Both the position numbers and the translations under genes were made by a program. A DNA stretch of 64,000 nt from JBATTK01 sp049670505 (GTDB lineage Bacteria > Bacteroidota > Bacteroidia > Flavobacteriales > Flavobacteriaceae): positions 1 to 64,000 of the forward strand of contig JBATTK010000024.1 of assembly GCA_049670505.1 (NCBI GenBank), read 5' to 3'. Positions within the stretch are counted from its first letter, which is position 1, and each line of letters begins with the position of its first letter. The notes under the pieces are model-generated. The model did no database searches and had not been told where the DNA came from. It saw only the letters and a list, made by a program, of their open reading frames with translations. Of the stretch, positions 26,522-35,648 are shown one piece after another.

Positions 26522-27361
26522 TCAACTTTGAATAGAAGTGGTAAAATCGAATTTTTTAACATTTATTAGCCTGTTTGATATGATTTTCTTTCCCATTTCC
26601 CTGTCATTAGGCAGGTATTCCGGCGGTAAAAGCTCGCGTTTTTGGGCTTCAAGGGTATAGTATTCCTTTTTTGTGGGATGATGGGGATAGACCCCGTTGA
26701 ACAATTCGTTCCACCACCCTTCGGTAACAATAGCCGTTATGATGCGGATACAATCCTCTAAATGAATTAGGTTGATATAGGCGTTACCATTAGGAAGTTG
26801 TTTTTTTCCGGACAAATGGGTGATAGGATGTCTGGTCGGCCCGATCAGTCCACCAAAGCGGATTATTGTGGTTTGCAGCTGATCGTCATTTGCAAAGAGC
26901 CCCTCGGAGGCCAATAGCTGTTTTCCGGATTCCGTTCCAGGTAGGGGTACCGTGGATTCGGTGAGTTCTCCCTCAATTTCCCCATAGACCGATGTACTGC
27001 TTACAAACACGATTTTTTTTATATCCGATGCTTTGATTACATCAAGTAATCGCTGCATTTTTTTTATAAAACTTGCGGTGTTTCCACCCCTGAGTTTTGG
27101 GGGTACGTTAATAATCAGTATATCAACAGTACTCAAAAAGGCAGGTATGTCTCCCGTTACGGTATCGGGTCCCAGGGAAACTAAAAAAGCTTGTATCCCC
27201 ATTGTTTTCAGCAGATTCAATTTTTCCGGGGAGGTAGTGCTGCCATGTACCCTATACCCTTCGGTCAGTAGGGATTGCGCCAGGGGAAGTCCTAGCCAAC
27301 CGCAACCCAAGATCCCAATGGTACTATTCAAACCGTACAGTTTTAGTGACCAGAATGGCAT
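26522..27361 (-). CDS. NAD(P)-binding short-chain dehydrogenase-like protein (YeeZ-like)
   Basis: 279 residues with the dinucleotide motif IGILGCGWLGLPLAQSLL near residue 15 and VFVSSTSVYGEIEGE near residue 125, which gives the Ser and Tyr of an extended SDR. The GCGWLG form is typical of the YeeZ group of NAD(P)-dependent epimerase-like proteins, whose substrates are unknown. The only ATG start overlaps the end of the upstream M28 peptidase gene by 38 bases, so translation is probably coupled. Confidence 0.8.
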   Translation of the reverse strand: MPFWSLKLYGLNSTIGILGCGWLGLPLAQSLLTEGYRVHGSTTSPEKLNLLKTMGIQAFLVSLGPDTVTGDIPAFLSTVDILIINVPPKLRGGNTASFIKKMQRLLDVIKASDIKKIVFVSSTSVYGEIEGELTESTVPLPGTESGKQLLASEGLFANDDQLQTTIIRFGGLIGPTRHPITHLSGKKQLPNGNAYINLIHLEDCIRIITAIVTEGWWNELFNGVYPHHPTKKEYYTLEAQKRELLPPEYLPNDREMGKKIISNRLINVKKFDFTTSIQS

Positions 27362-29609
27362 CGTTTAAAACAAAAGGCATGGGAATACTGTTCTCGGGCC
27401 TTGCAGGAACCGTAAATAACGGATTTTTCAGGAGATCGTTGGAAGCTTCGTAAAGCGTCAACCGTAAGATAGAATCCTTGGGAATCGTAAGTTGCAACTC
27501 GGTATATGCATTATGGCTTATGTAATGTGTAACCAATTTACCCCTTCGTCTGTTTTCCAGATAGTATGGGGATAAGGCTATGTTGTTTACCATAGCTTTT
27601 GTTATGGAATCATTGGAAAATACTTCCAGGCGGTTTACGTTCCTTTGCGGAGTGATGCATATTTCCAATACGCGTTCATTCCCAATAATGGTATCCCCTG
27701 TTTTTTCGACTATGGGGGGCATTATCTTTTTTAAGGGCGCTTCGGATACATAAGTGAAGCCCGTGGTGTATTTACTGCTGATGGTACGGTCCGCTAGTTT
27801 TTCGGGCAATTTTTTGTCCGCACCTAGGTATTGGGCGGTCCAATCGGATAAATAGTTTTCATAGGTGGCCCACTTGGCCGTACTATTATCCGCGTCCATA
27901 ACGTACAAAAGACTGGTAGGCTTCGCATTTTCGGCAGAAAAATCGGATTTTAGATGTGCAGCGATCATAAAGCCGATAAAAAGTATCATACTTATGTACG
28001 CAATGCGATTCTTGTTTTTGAAAAACCCAAAGATGGGCAGCAATAATAAGAAGGTCAGCGTTACGAATACGGTGGAAGCTACCATCATCTTTAGCCCTAA
28101 GCCTACAGGGAACATTTTAACAAAGGGTGCATAGATCCATAAGGCCGGAAATGCCAAAAAGACCAAGAGATATATATTGGGTTCTTTTTGATGGATAACT
28201 ATGAGCAGGGAAGCCAATAGTGCATATACGGGAATGATAAAAAAACTTGCCCCTTGCAAATAGGTCGAAACGGCACCACAGATAATCAACCATAATAGTG
28301 TGGGAGCTACTAACAAATTTGGGGTACTAACTTTTTTGAACTTATGGTAAATCCAAAAACATACCGCTATGGAAAAGAATACAAAAGCGGCAATATAGGT
28401 ATGGCCATTATAGGTGAAACCATGCAAAATATCCTTGTACTGGGGGTATAACCATTTTAAGGCGGACCAGCTGTAAAAACCGATCAAGCAAGTAATGAAT
28501 AACGATAACAACAAAGGGAGGAACCCTTTCCATATTTCTTTCAGATGCAGCACTTTCCTTCTCCATCCGTAAATCAACAATAGCACAAAAATTACTAATG
28601 CTAAACCGAACATAGGCCATATCCATTCAAAAGGATAAGAGACCAATTTAAAAAAGGGCACATTAAAATAAATATAATCGTTTAAACTTTTGAGGTCGTC
28701 CAGATCGGTTTTGCTAAAATGATGCAATAAAGGCATTAGGTAACTGCCTTGATGCGCTAGGGTATTTCTATCCAGACGTTCGTAATTATCCCGTACGGTA
28801 TGATAATCATAATGGTCGTCTATAAAGGCAAAATTAAAGCCTTCTATGTCCCCATCTTCACGAAATACGGTAAGGTCGGTATCATTGGGCAGCATTTTAT
28901 AAATACTGTAGGCCAGGGAGTTTGCAACGGGATATTTGGGATTTGCCGCCGTAAATTCGGCTATGAGCTTTCCATTGCCCCTATTGGTCTCTATCAACAT
29001 ATAACTGGGACCTCCACTTCCACGGGCCTCAAAATTCAATACCAGTCCCACTTCCTTGGCCCATGGATGTTCCTTTACAAATAGGTCGGCACCATTGAGG
29101 CCTAGTTCTTCCGAATCGGTAATCAAAATAATGATATCGTTCTTTGGTATTTTGTTTTCCGATAAAAATGCGCGAACACCTTCTAAAATAGTAGCTACCC
29201 CACTGCCGGCATCACTGGCGCCCAACGAAGAATGGGGACTGCTATCATAATGGGAAAGTAATAGCAATGCTTTTTCACTATTAGGTGATCCCTTTATTCG
29301 TGCCATAATATTGGTCGCCTTACTTAAATTGGCCCAATCGCCTGCCGTATATCCTTCTTGGGTAGAAGTCTCCAACCCTAATTTCCGCAGTTCCAAAATG
29401 ATGTACTCCCGTACTGCCGCATGTGCTTCAAAACCTACACCATGTGGTTCTTTTGAAATGTTTTTTACATGGACCAGGGCCCTATCCGTGGAGAAAGCAC
29501 CCTTCGGGAGGGTATTATCGGCCGTATAGATAGGCATTAATGCCTTAAAACTCCAATAAACTGCCCCTAAAATCAACAAGAGGGCGATAACAGAAGTGAA
29601 TTTTTTCAT
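27324..29609 (-). CDS. M28-family zinc peptidase with membrane domain
   Basis: A 761-residue aminopeptidase-type protein. An N-terminal membrane anchor is followed by the M28 catalytic domain in about 40-310. Predicted zinc ligands and catalytic residues are His120 and Asp133 (SHYDSS, SDAGSG), Glu167/Glu168 (DSEELG), Glu194 (NFEARGSGG) and a His in YDYHTVRDNYE near 270. About eight transmembrane segments follow between about 330 and 570. A C-terminal domain of some 170 residues looks soluble and beta-rich. Multi-spanning M28 proteins of this layout are common in this phylum and may trim peptides outside the cytoplasm. It shares an operon with the overlapping SDR gene. Confidence 0.9.
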   Translation of the reverse strand: MKKFTSVIALLLILGAVYWSFKALMPIYTADNTLPKGAFSTDRALVHVKNISKEPHGVGFEAHAAVREYIILELRKLGLETSTQEGYTAGDWANLSKATNIMARIKGSPNSEKALLLLSHYDSSPHSSLGASDAGSGVATILEGVRAFLSENKIPKNDIIILITDSEELGLNGADLFVKEHPWAKEVGLVLNFEARGSGGPSYMLIETNRGNGKLIAEFTAANPKYPVANSLAYSIYKMLPNDTDLTVFREDGDIEGFNFAFIDDHYDYHTVRDNYERLDRNTLAHQGSYLMPLLHHFSKTDLDDLKSLNDYIYFNVPFFKLVSYPFEWIWPMFGLALVIFVLLLIYGWRRKVLHLKEIWKGFLPLLLSLFITCLIGFYSWSALKWLYPQYKDILHGFTYNGHTYIAAFVFFSIAVCFWIYHKFKKVSTPNLLVAPTLLWLIICGAVSTYLQGASFFIIPVYALLASLLIVIHQKEPNIYLLVFLAFPALWIYAPFVKMFPVGLGLKMMVASTVFVTLTFLLLLPIFGFFKNKNRIAYISMILFIGFMIAAHLKSDFSAENAKPTSLLYVMDADNSTAKWATYENYLSDWTAQYLGADKKLPEKLADRTISSKYTTGFTYVSEAPLKKIMPPIVEKTGDTIIGNERVLEICITPQRNVNRLEVFSNDSITKAMVNNIALSPYYLENRRRGKLVTHYISHNAYTELQLTIPKDSILRLTLYEASNDLLKNPLFTVPARPENSIPMPFVLNDAILVTKTVRFE

Positions 29610-29727
29610 GGGAACTAGTTGTGCCCTAAAAATATAAAATTATTAAGGTTTCTTGGGTTTTGACGGAATTATTTACGGAATTCGTGATAATTCACTATCT
29701 TTATTAATCAACCTAAAATTAAATGCT

Positions 29728-30192
29728 ATGGGAATCAAGAGTTTTCAAGGGGTGCGGAAGGCGGTTAAAAAGGAATTTGATGCCCCTATACTGGTAGAAG
29801 ATTACATGACCAAAAAATTGGTCACCTTTAGTCCGGAGCAATCTATTTTGGAAGTGATGGAATCCTTCGCTAAAAATCATATTTCCGGGGGGCCGGTCAT
29901 GGACGATAACGGTTTCTTGGTCGGTATCATCTCCGAGGCCGACTGCATGAAGCAAATTTCGGAAAGTCGTTATTTTAATATGCCCATTTTGGATAAAAGT
30001 GTAGAACGCTTTATGAGCAAGAGTGTGGAAACCATACCACACGACATAAGTATTTTTGATGCGGCAGGCATATTCGACAAACATAATAGACGTAGATTGC
30101 CGGTGATGAAAAATGGTATACTGGTAGGCCAGATAAGCCGAAAGGATATTGTTGTAGCAGCACTTAAATTAAGCGGGCAGAACTGGAAATAA
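29728..30192 (+). CDS. CBS-domain protein
   Basis: 154 residues from the ATG at 29728. A start at 29653 would add 25 poorly conserved residues and was not used. The protein is a tandem CBS pair: VEDYMTKKLVTFSPEQSILE through ISGGPVMDDNGFLVGIISEAD, and VERFMSKSVETIPHDISI through RRLPVMKNGILVGQISRKDI. Such pairs bind adenosine nucleotides and often work as stand-alone energy sensors. It is monocistronic; its partner is unknown. Confidence 0.92.
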   Translation: MGIKSFQGVRKAVKKEFDAPILVEDYMTKKLVTFSPEQSILEVMESFAKNHISGGPVMDDNGFLVGIISEADCMKQISESRYFNMPILDKSVERFMSKSVETIPHDISIFDAAGIFDKHNRRRLPVMKNGILVGQISRKDIVVAALKLSGQNWK

Positions 30193-30282
30193 ACATCAAC
30201 TCAGCTCCTGAAAAACGTCTGTCTAACAAAATAGTGTACTCCAAACGTCATTGCAAACTTGCCTACAAGAGAGCTGTAAGGC

Positions 30283-30633
30283 TTATTCCCGTTTTACGAT
30301 CATATAATAGTCGTTTTCCAAAGGGAGATAGCCCAAATCATATACGAAATAGTATACCGTGCCTTTTTGTGTGGTGTACAGGTTTGTAAAATAATCAAAA
30401 TCAAAGCCTTTATCCAATAAGCGGTTTTTGGTAGTTTTGGTCTTATTGTCCCTTAAGGTAAAGCTATCCAGCACGCGATAGTTTTTCCGCAATCGGTTAT
30501 TGATGTTACGGATAAGGTTTTTACTGTCCTTGTTTATTTTGTTGTTATAGGAGTTACGACAGTAATCGGAACAGAACTTTTTGTCGACCCTTCCCGTTAT
30601 TTTCTCTCCACACTCCAAACATGTTTTCTGCAT
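30283..30633 (-). CDS. Small zinc-ribbon protein
   Basis: 116 residues. The N-terminus is a treble-clef or zinc-ribbon-like motif: CLECGEKITGRVDKKFCSDY followed by CRNSYNN, giving four Cys in two pairs. A basic helical stretch (LIRNINNRLRKNYRVLD) and a C-terminal beta-rich part follow, ending with YFVYDLGYLPLENDYYMIV. The architecture suggests nucleic-acid binding, which is inference. It starts 1 base after the stop of the upstream DUF6265-like gene, so they are translated together. Confidence 0.8.
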   Translation of the reverse strand: MQKTCLECGEKITGRVDKKFCSDYCRNSYNNKINKDSKNLIRNINNRLRKNYRVLDSFTLRDNKTKTTKNRLLDKGFDFDYFTNLYTTQKGTVYYFVYDLGYLPLENDYYMIVKRE

Positions 30634-30634
30634 G

Positions 30635-31135
30635 CTATAGTTGTTTTTTGTAATTGAATTTCACTTCTTCGGTACTGCCGTCCTCCTGTGAAATAACTAC
30701 GTATACGTTCATTTCGTTTTCACTGATTTTTTCAAAAGTCAGGTCATCAAAGTAGATACGATCTTCTTCCAGTTGTACCAGTTTAAAATCCACTGTTTCA
30801 TCTTTTTCCTCCCAGCCCTTAAAATCGCCATGGAAATGTTTTAGCTGCATTAATAATGTTTCATCAACTTGTCTGATACCGCCTACTTCATAAAATTGAA
30901 CCCGATTGTCCACCACCAATTTAAAAACGAACATCATGGAGCCTCCTAGGGGCGGACTCCATATTTCTTCTGTTATTCCGCCAAAGGCTTCACCTTTCCA
31001 ATGGCCGGTAATCCACGAGACATCCATTAGAGTTGCCTTGGGAGATGTAGTATCATCCGTTGCCGAAATTGTATTTTGCGCCGGGCAACAAACAGTCATC
31101 AAAAGAAGTAACACTAGATTTATTTTGGTATGCAT
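30635..31135 (-). CDS. Secreted DUF6265-like protein
   Basis: 166 residues from the ATG at 31135; a start at 31183 would add 16 residues ahead of the signal peptide and was rejected. The signal peptide LVLLLLMTVCCPAQ could also be read as a lipobox with Cys. The mature protein shows SWITGHWKGEAFGGITEEIW and SPPLGGSMMFVFKLV, then FYEVGGIRQVDETLLMQL, a lipocalin-like barrel of the DUF6265 type. It is part of an apparent operon with the Asp-box repeat protein upstream (56 bases) and the zinc-ribbon protein downstream. A related protein is encoded at 19469-19930. Confidence 0.78.
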   Translation of the reverse strand: MHTKINLVLLLLMTVCCPAQNTISATDDTTSPKATLMDVSWITGHWKGEAFGGITEEIWSPPLGGSMMFVFKLVVDNRVQFYEVGGIRQVDETLLMQLKHFHGDFKGWEEKDETVDFKLVQLEEDRIYFDDLTFEKISENEMNVYVVISQEDGSTEEVKFNYKKQL

Positions 31136-31191
31136 AGGGATTATGTATTCGGGTCGTCTCATTTCGTTTAGGAAATCGGACAAGGGCCCAT

Positions 31192-34100
31192 TTATTTTTT
31201 CATAATAATTGCTTCAAATCCAAGCTCTTTATAAAGCGCGTTATAGGCAGACATTTCCGTATTTACAATAGCATTATGTTCATTTTCGTAAACTTTCCAG
31301 TCCGCCAATAAATCGTTCAATCGCTCTTTGGCCCCTTGGGTAACCTTTGGTTCGGCGGCATCAATAAATCCCTTTAAATACATCAGTTCCGCATTTAGCT
31401 GATTATTGTAGTTAATGACATCCTGAAAGGTCTTTTGTTTGGGCTGGATAAGATTCTCTTCCCATGTTTCAATGCGTTTAATGAGTGTCTCTCCCTTTTC
31501 CAAAAGATTTTCCGCCTTTGGATCTCCCTTTAACAATTTGGCATAAGTTTCCAATTGTGACTTGGCCGAACGCATTTGATTAACGGAGGTATGAATGTTG
31601 CGTATGGTTTTCGCTATCTGCTCTAAGACGGCTTGCTGTTCCTTAAAATCGGAATCCGTGGCATTTATCTTCGGATTTGGTAAAATAGTTACTGTAGTTT
31701 CGGAAGTTTTTTCTTCCAGACTTAACCGTAAGGTATATTTTCCGGGTGCAACGCGTGGGCCTTTATAGTCGCCATAGACAAATACCTTGTCTACAGCAGG
31801 CAGACTGTCTCTTCTAAAGTCCCATGTACACCTATGATATCCCTTTTTGGATCCCAAAACTACGGGTTTAGACGGTCCTCCGGGCCACGATTTAAAATCT
31901 TTGGGCCCTTTGTTGCTCATGGTCCTAATAACTTTGGTACCCTCTAAAACTTCCAATTTTAGATGTAGGCTATCTACATCTTCCTCCAGATAGTAATCAA
32001 AAGTCACACCTTCCTTTGGGTTTTTGCCCAAACCGGGAACGGGCTTATCATTACTTCCCCCAAAAAGTAGATAGCTGTCCTTGGGTTGATATATTTTTAC
32101 CACTTGTTTTTGAACAGAACTAGACTGAATGGCCGTCAAATCATCAAGTATCCAAAAAGAACGACCGGCGGTAGCCGCTACAAGATCATTGTCCTGAATT
32201 ACCAGATCGTTAATGGGAACTACCGGAAGATTCAATTGAAATTGCTGCCAATTTTGTCCGTCATCCAAAGAAATATATAATCCTGTTTCGGTTCCTGCAT
32301 ATAACAATCCCTGTTGTTTTGGATCCTCCCGTACTACTCTTACAAATGTGTGCGGAGCACTTAAACCGTTGCTGATTTTAGTCCATGTCTTCCCATAATC
32401 ATTGGTCTTAAAAACATACGGATTTAAATCCATGAATTTATAACGCATAAGCACGGCATAGGCGGTCGCCGGATCATGTGGAGAAACTTCAATACTATTT
32501 ACAATTCCTTCAGGTAGGTTCGCGGGTGTTACGTTTTCCCAATTCTGCCCCCCGTCTTTGGTAATATGGATAAGACCATCGTCCGTTCCTGCCCACAAAA
32601 CACCTTTTTCATGTTGTGATTCCACCAGATACATGATTGTATTATAATTTTCCCCTCCCGCAGCTTCATTGGTATAAGGGCCTCCACCGGGCCCTTGCCT
32701 GTTGATATCGTTACGGGTAAGGTCCGGACTTACAATGTCCCAACTGTTTCCACCATCCACGGTTTTGAATACCACGTTACCCGCATGATAAATGGTATTT
32801 CTGTCGTGGGGGGAGCTAATGATGGGGGCATTCCAGTTATACCGAAACTTAAAATCCTTGGGGGCATTGCCCAAGGCGAGTTCCGGATATTCCTTTATAG
32901 ATTTCCCCTCTTTGGAAGCTTTGACCCATTTTTCTATAATTCCTTGATAGCAACCTCCATAGATAATGGCCGGATTATCAGGGTCAAAAGCTAAATAGGC
33001 ACTTTCGCAACCTGCTACGGAATACCAGTCCTTCCAATCGATGCCATTGTCGTTTGTTCTGCTGGCTATGGCAATGGCCGAATTGTCCTGTTGTCCGCCA
33101 TAGATATGATAAGGCACCAAATTGTCCGTAATCACCCTGTAAAACTGTGATGTAGGCTGGTTTTTTTGTGTACTCCAACTTTTGCCACCATTATTGGAAA
33201 CGTTGGCACCTCCATCATTGGAGTTGATCATTTTGGAATTATCGGAAGGGTTTATCCATAAGTGATGATTATCTCCGTGGGGCGTAGGCAAAGGGGAAAA
33301 TGTTTTTCCGCCATCAATGGATTTTGTTACTGGAGCGTTCAGTACATACACCAGATTTTCATCCTGTGGGTCGGCAAAAATCTCCATATAATACCAGGAA
33401 CGGGCAATGTTGACCCTATTGGAGTTTATTTGTTTCCATTTTTTCCCTGCATCGTCCGAGCGGTATACCCCGCCCTTTTTCCCTTCCGCTTCCAACACGG
33501 CAAAAACACGTTCCGGATTTGCCCGTGAGACCGAAATTCCGGCCTTGCCAAATTCCTTGGGGAGGCCCTCCTTCATTTTATCCCAGGTAGTTCCCCCATC
33601 GGTGGACTTGTACAGACCTGAATTTTCCCCTCCTGATTCCATGGTCCATGGATAACGCTGGTGTTGCCACATAGCGGCATAGAGGATCAAGGGGTTTTTC
33701 ATATCCATGGATAAGGATGACGCTCCGGTCGTCTCATCAACAAATAGTACTTTTTCCCAATTAGTGCCTCCATCCGAAGAACGATAAATACCCCTTTCGC
33801 TACTAGGACCGTATTGTGCCCCTTGGGCTGCAATAAAGACGATGTCCGGATTTTTTGGATGTATGATCACATCCGAGATGTGTCGGGTCGCGTCCAGTCC
33901 AATATGCTTCCAGGTTTTACCGGCATCCGTGGATTTATAGACACCGTCTCCCATAGAGGTCATGACTCCTCGCGCAGCATGTTCGCCCATCCCGGCGATA
34001 ACAATATTAGGATTACTTTCCGCAACGGTAATGGCTCCTACGGTACCTGTTTCCAAAAAACCATCGGAAACGTTTTTCCAGGTAATGCCATCATCGGTAG

Positions 34101-34338
34101 TTTTCCATATACCACCTCCCGTACTGCCCATATAGTAGGTCATGGGCTGTCCTACCACCCCGGACGAAGCAACGCTACGTCCTCCCCGGAACGGGCCGAT
34201 ATTCCGCCATTTTAGTCCATGGAAGACCGAATCGTTTAGGATAACGACCGGTGCACTGGTTTTTCTTTTCTTTTTTTGCCCTTGGATCGCATTGGGCAAT
34301 AGTAAAAGGGCCATAAAGAATAGTTGGATGGTTTTCAT
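31192..34338 (-). CDS. Large secreted Asp-box (BNR/VPS10-like) repeat protein
   Basis: A 1048-residue protein with a signal peptide (LLLLPNAIQGQ). Residues 40-720 contain at least ten Asp-box repeats, for example TTDDGITWKN, STDAGKTWKH, SSDGGTNWEK, STDGGTTWDK, TVDGGNSWDI and TKDGGQNWEN, forming one or two beta-propellers as in VPS10/sortilin-like proteins. The C-terminal 300 residues include a beta domain and a helical part with coiled-coil character near residues 900-1030. Many Bacteroidota encode this large protein annotated as a BNR glycosyl hydrolase, but I see no proven catalytic site. Probably periplasmic or surface-exposed. It heads an operon with the two genes to its left. Confidence 0.88.
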   Translation of the reverse strand: MKTIQLFFMALLLLPNAIQGQKKKRKTSAPVVILNDSVFHGLKWRNIGPFRGGRSVASSGVVGQPMTYYMGSTGGGIWKTTDDGITWKNVSDGFLETGTVGAITVAESNPNIVIAGMGEHAARGVMTSMGDGVYKSTDAGKTWKHIGLDATRHISDVIIHPKNPDIVFIAAQGAQYGPSSERGIYRSSDGGTNWEKVLFVDETTGASSLSMDMKNPLILYAAMWQHQRYPWTMESGGENSGLYKSTDGGTTWDKMKEGLPKEFGKAGISVSRANPERVFAVLEAEGKKGGVYRSDDAGKKWKQINSNRVNIARSWYYMEIFADPQDENLVYVLNAPVTKSIDGGKTFSPLPTPHGDNHHLWINPSDNSKMINSNDGGANVSNNGGKSWSTQKNQPTSQFYRVITDNLVPYHIYGGQQDNSAIAIASRTNDNGIDWKDWYSVAGCESAYLAFDPDNPAIIYGGCYQGIIEKWVKASKEGKSIKEYPELALGNAPKDFKFRYNWNAPIISSPHDRNTIYHAGNVVFKTVDGGNSWDIVSPDLTRNDINRQGPGGGPYTNEAAGGENYNTIMYLVESQHEKGVLWAGTDDGLIHITKDGGQNWENVTPANLPEGIVNSIEVSPHDPATAYAVLMRYKFMDLNPYVFKTNDYGKTWTKISNGLSAPHTFVRVVREDPKQQGLLYAGTETGLYISLDDGQNWQQFQLNLPVVPINDLVIQDNDLVAATAGRSFWILDDLTAIQSSSVQKQVVKIYQPKDSYLLFGGSNDKPVPGLGKNPKEGVTFDYYLEEDVDSLHLKLEVLEGTKVIRTMSNKGPKDFKSWPGGPSKPVVLGSKKGYHRCTWDFRRDSLPAVDKVFVYGDYKGPRVAPGKYTLRLSLEEKTSETTVTILPNPKINATDSDFKEQQAVLEQIAKTIRNIHTSVNQMRSAKSQLETYAKLLKGDPKAENLLEKGETLIKRIETWEENLIQPKQKTFQDVINYNNQLNAELMYLKGFIDAAEPKVTQGAKERLNDLLADWKVYENEHNAIVNTEMSAYNALYKELGFEAIIMKK

Positions 34339-34486
34339 AAGGTTTGGTTTTTCCTAAAATGTTGTTGTTGTGTAAATATAGGAAATCCCCAGTGTCCTAA
34401 AAAGCGTTTGTTTTATGGAACAAGCCTAAAGCTTTCAAAGTAGAAACCTAAAATTTTTAGGAACCAAAAGGAAGATAGAGGTTCGG

Positions 34487-34882
34487 TCAAGCCGTTTTTG
34501 AGAGGAGAATCCGATCCACTATACTTTTAGAAAGGGGCTTATCAAAATACCCTTGTACCATAGGATGCTCCTTTGCCCTGGCCCGGTCTTTGGAATTTGT
34601 GAATGCGGATAGAATATAAATGTCCGTCTTTTGCCGTCCTTCGGAGATACACTTCAACTTATCTAGAAATTCCCAACCGTCCATTCCCTGCATAACGAGA
34701 TCAAGGAACAATATATCGGGAATATCTTTTCGGTTGTTGTAGCGATCGGAAAATATATCCAGGCCCTCGGTCGCATTGTCGCAAGTGATGATACTGCAAT
34801 TCGTGTTGGATTGTTCTATGCAATATCTTGATGCGAACTGAGACACAAGATCGTCATCGATGATACAAACCGTCAATTCCAT
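34487..34882 (-). CDS. Stand-alone response regulator receiver
   Basis: 131 residues consisting of one receiver domain and no output domain. The acidic pocket is Asp9/Asp10/Asp11 (VCIIDDD), the phospho-acceptor is Asp61 in LFLDLVMQGMDGWEF, and the conserved Lys is in YFDKPLS. The Ser/Thr switch residue is in ILSAFTNS. Stand-alone receivers of this kind are common in the Bacteroidota and usually act through protein contacts. No histidine kinase is in the window. Confidence 0.92.
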   Translation of the reverse strand: MELTVCIIDDDLVSQFASRYCIEQSNTNCSIITCDNATEGLDIFSDRYNNRKDIPDILFLDLVMQGMDGWEFLDKLKCISEGRQKTDIYILSAFTNSKDRARAKEHPMVQGYFDKPLSKSIVDRILLSKTA

Positions 34883-35099
34883 AGGTGTATAATTTAAGCA
34901 TAGTAGGTTATTTTCCGAAATTCGGATAAATTTAGGAATTAAAAATTTGAGATAGATCTAATGTAGGAGAAAAGAGATACGTTGAACCTTATATTTTGCA
35001 TATATTTTCTGAAGGAAAGCTTAAAAGAAAGATTTATCCTACAAGCGGCATCATTGACGTCCACTTAGTGGAGAAAAGACCACTTCACTTGGACAACAC

Positions 35100-35162
35100 T
35101 TCGACAGGCTCAGTGCGGCGGCTCGGCAAACAGCTCGGTGATCCCACTTCAAAACACTGAGC
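35100..35162. repeat. Dispersed repeat with inverted arms
   Basis: TTCGACAGGCTCAGT is a variant, on the opposite strand, of the ACTGAGCGCAGTCGAA family seen elsewhere in the window. GCTCAGTG at 35108-35115 pairs with CACTGAGC at 35155-35162, so the unit can form a stem. Confidence 0.5.
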
Positions 35163-35201
35163 GTAAATTTTTAAACAGCGATACGTAAAACGTTTGCGAA
35201 A

Positions 35202-35372
35202 ATGAAACACAACCAATGGGACTATTCGGGTCAACCGAAAAAAAACCCTGAGGCAAATCGGCACAAGTCCAATATCAATCTAGTTTTAAGGATCTCAAGT
35301 ATTAAAAAAACTAGAGTCCCTTTAGTGCATACTAATGAAGTGGTACATGGATATTACCTTAAATCATTATAG
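35202..35372 (+). CDS. Possible short gene or gene remnant
   Basis: A 56-codon frame starting with ATG reads MKHNQWDYSGQPKKNPEANR and continues with a basic, polar stretch to YYLKSL. The first 25 residues look protein-like (WDYSGQPKKNP), while the second half is less convincing. It lies among repeats and has no clear promoter or ribosome-binding site. It could be a small protein or the N-terminal remnant of a lost gene. Family unknown. Confidence 0.3.
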   Translation: MKHNQWDYSGQPKKNPEANRHKSNINLVLRISSIKKTRVPLVHTNEVVHGYYLKSL

Positions 35373-35490
35373 CTGATCGAATTGGGAGTATATTTTATGC
35401 AACGACTACCGGAGTTTAGCATTGAACACTGAATTTTTGTAAAGGAAATTTATGCCCAACAGCACATTGTTTATGGGTCATTAAGACTAC

Positions 35491-35565
35491 GAACCCGTTT
35501 AAACTTTTTGGATTGACCAAAAAAATGCTGATTTTCACTACAATCCAAAAAGTTTAAACGGGTTC
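35491..35565. repeat. Inverted-repeat element (MITE-like)
   Basis: Perfect 24-base arms at 35491-35514 and 35542-35565 (beginning GAACCCGTTTAAACTTTTT) enclose 27 bases. The arms share 17 of 19 positions with the ends of a longer element at 44174-44333. No transposase gene lies inside. Confidence 0.75.
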
Positions 35566-35648
35566 AATAAACGAAAAAAAGAGCGAAACCTAACAAGTAC
35601 ATCCAATCTCTTTTATTCCCTGTATATTTAAACTCTTTTAAAAGTTAT

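Larger units (their letters stand above)
34883..35648. other. Repeat-rich intergenic region
   Basis: A 766-base region with no full-size gene. It contains a TTCGACAGGCTCAGT element at 35100-35114 with an 8-base inverted partner at 35155-35162, a short possible coding frame at 35202-35372, and a 24-base perfect inverted repeat at 35491-35565. The mix of dispersed repeats and a short frame suggests a site of past insertions. Confidence 0.6.
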
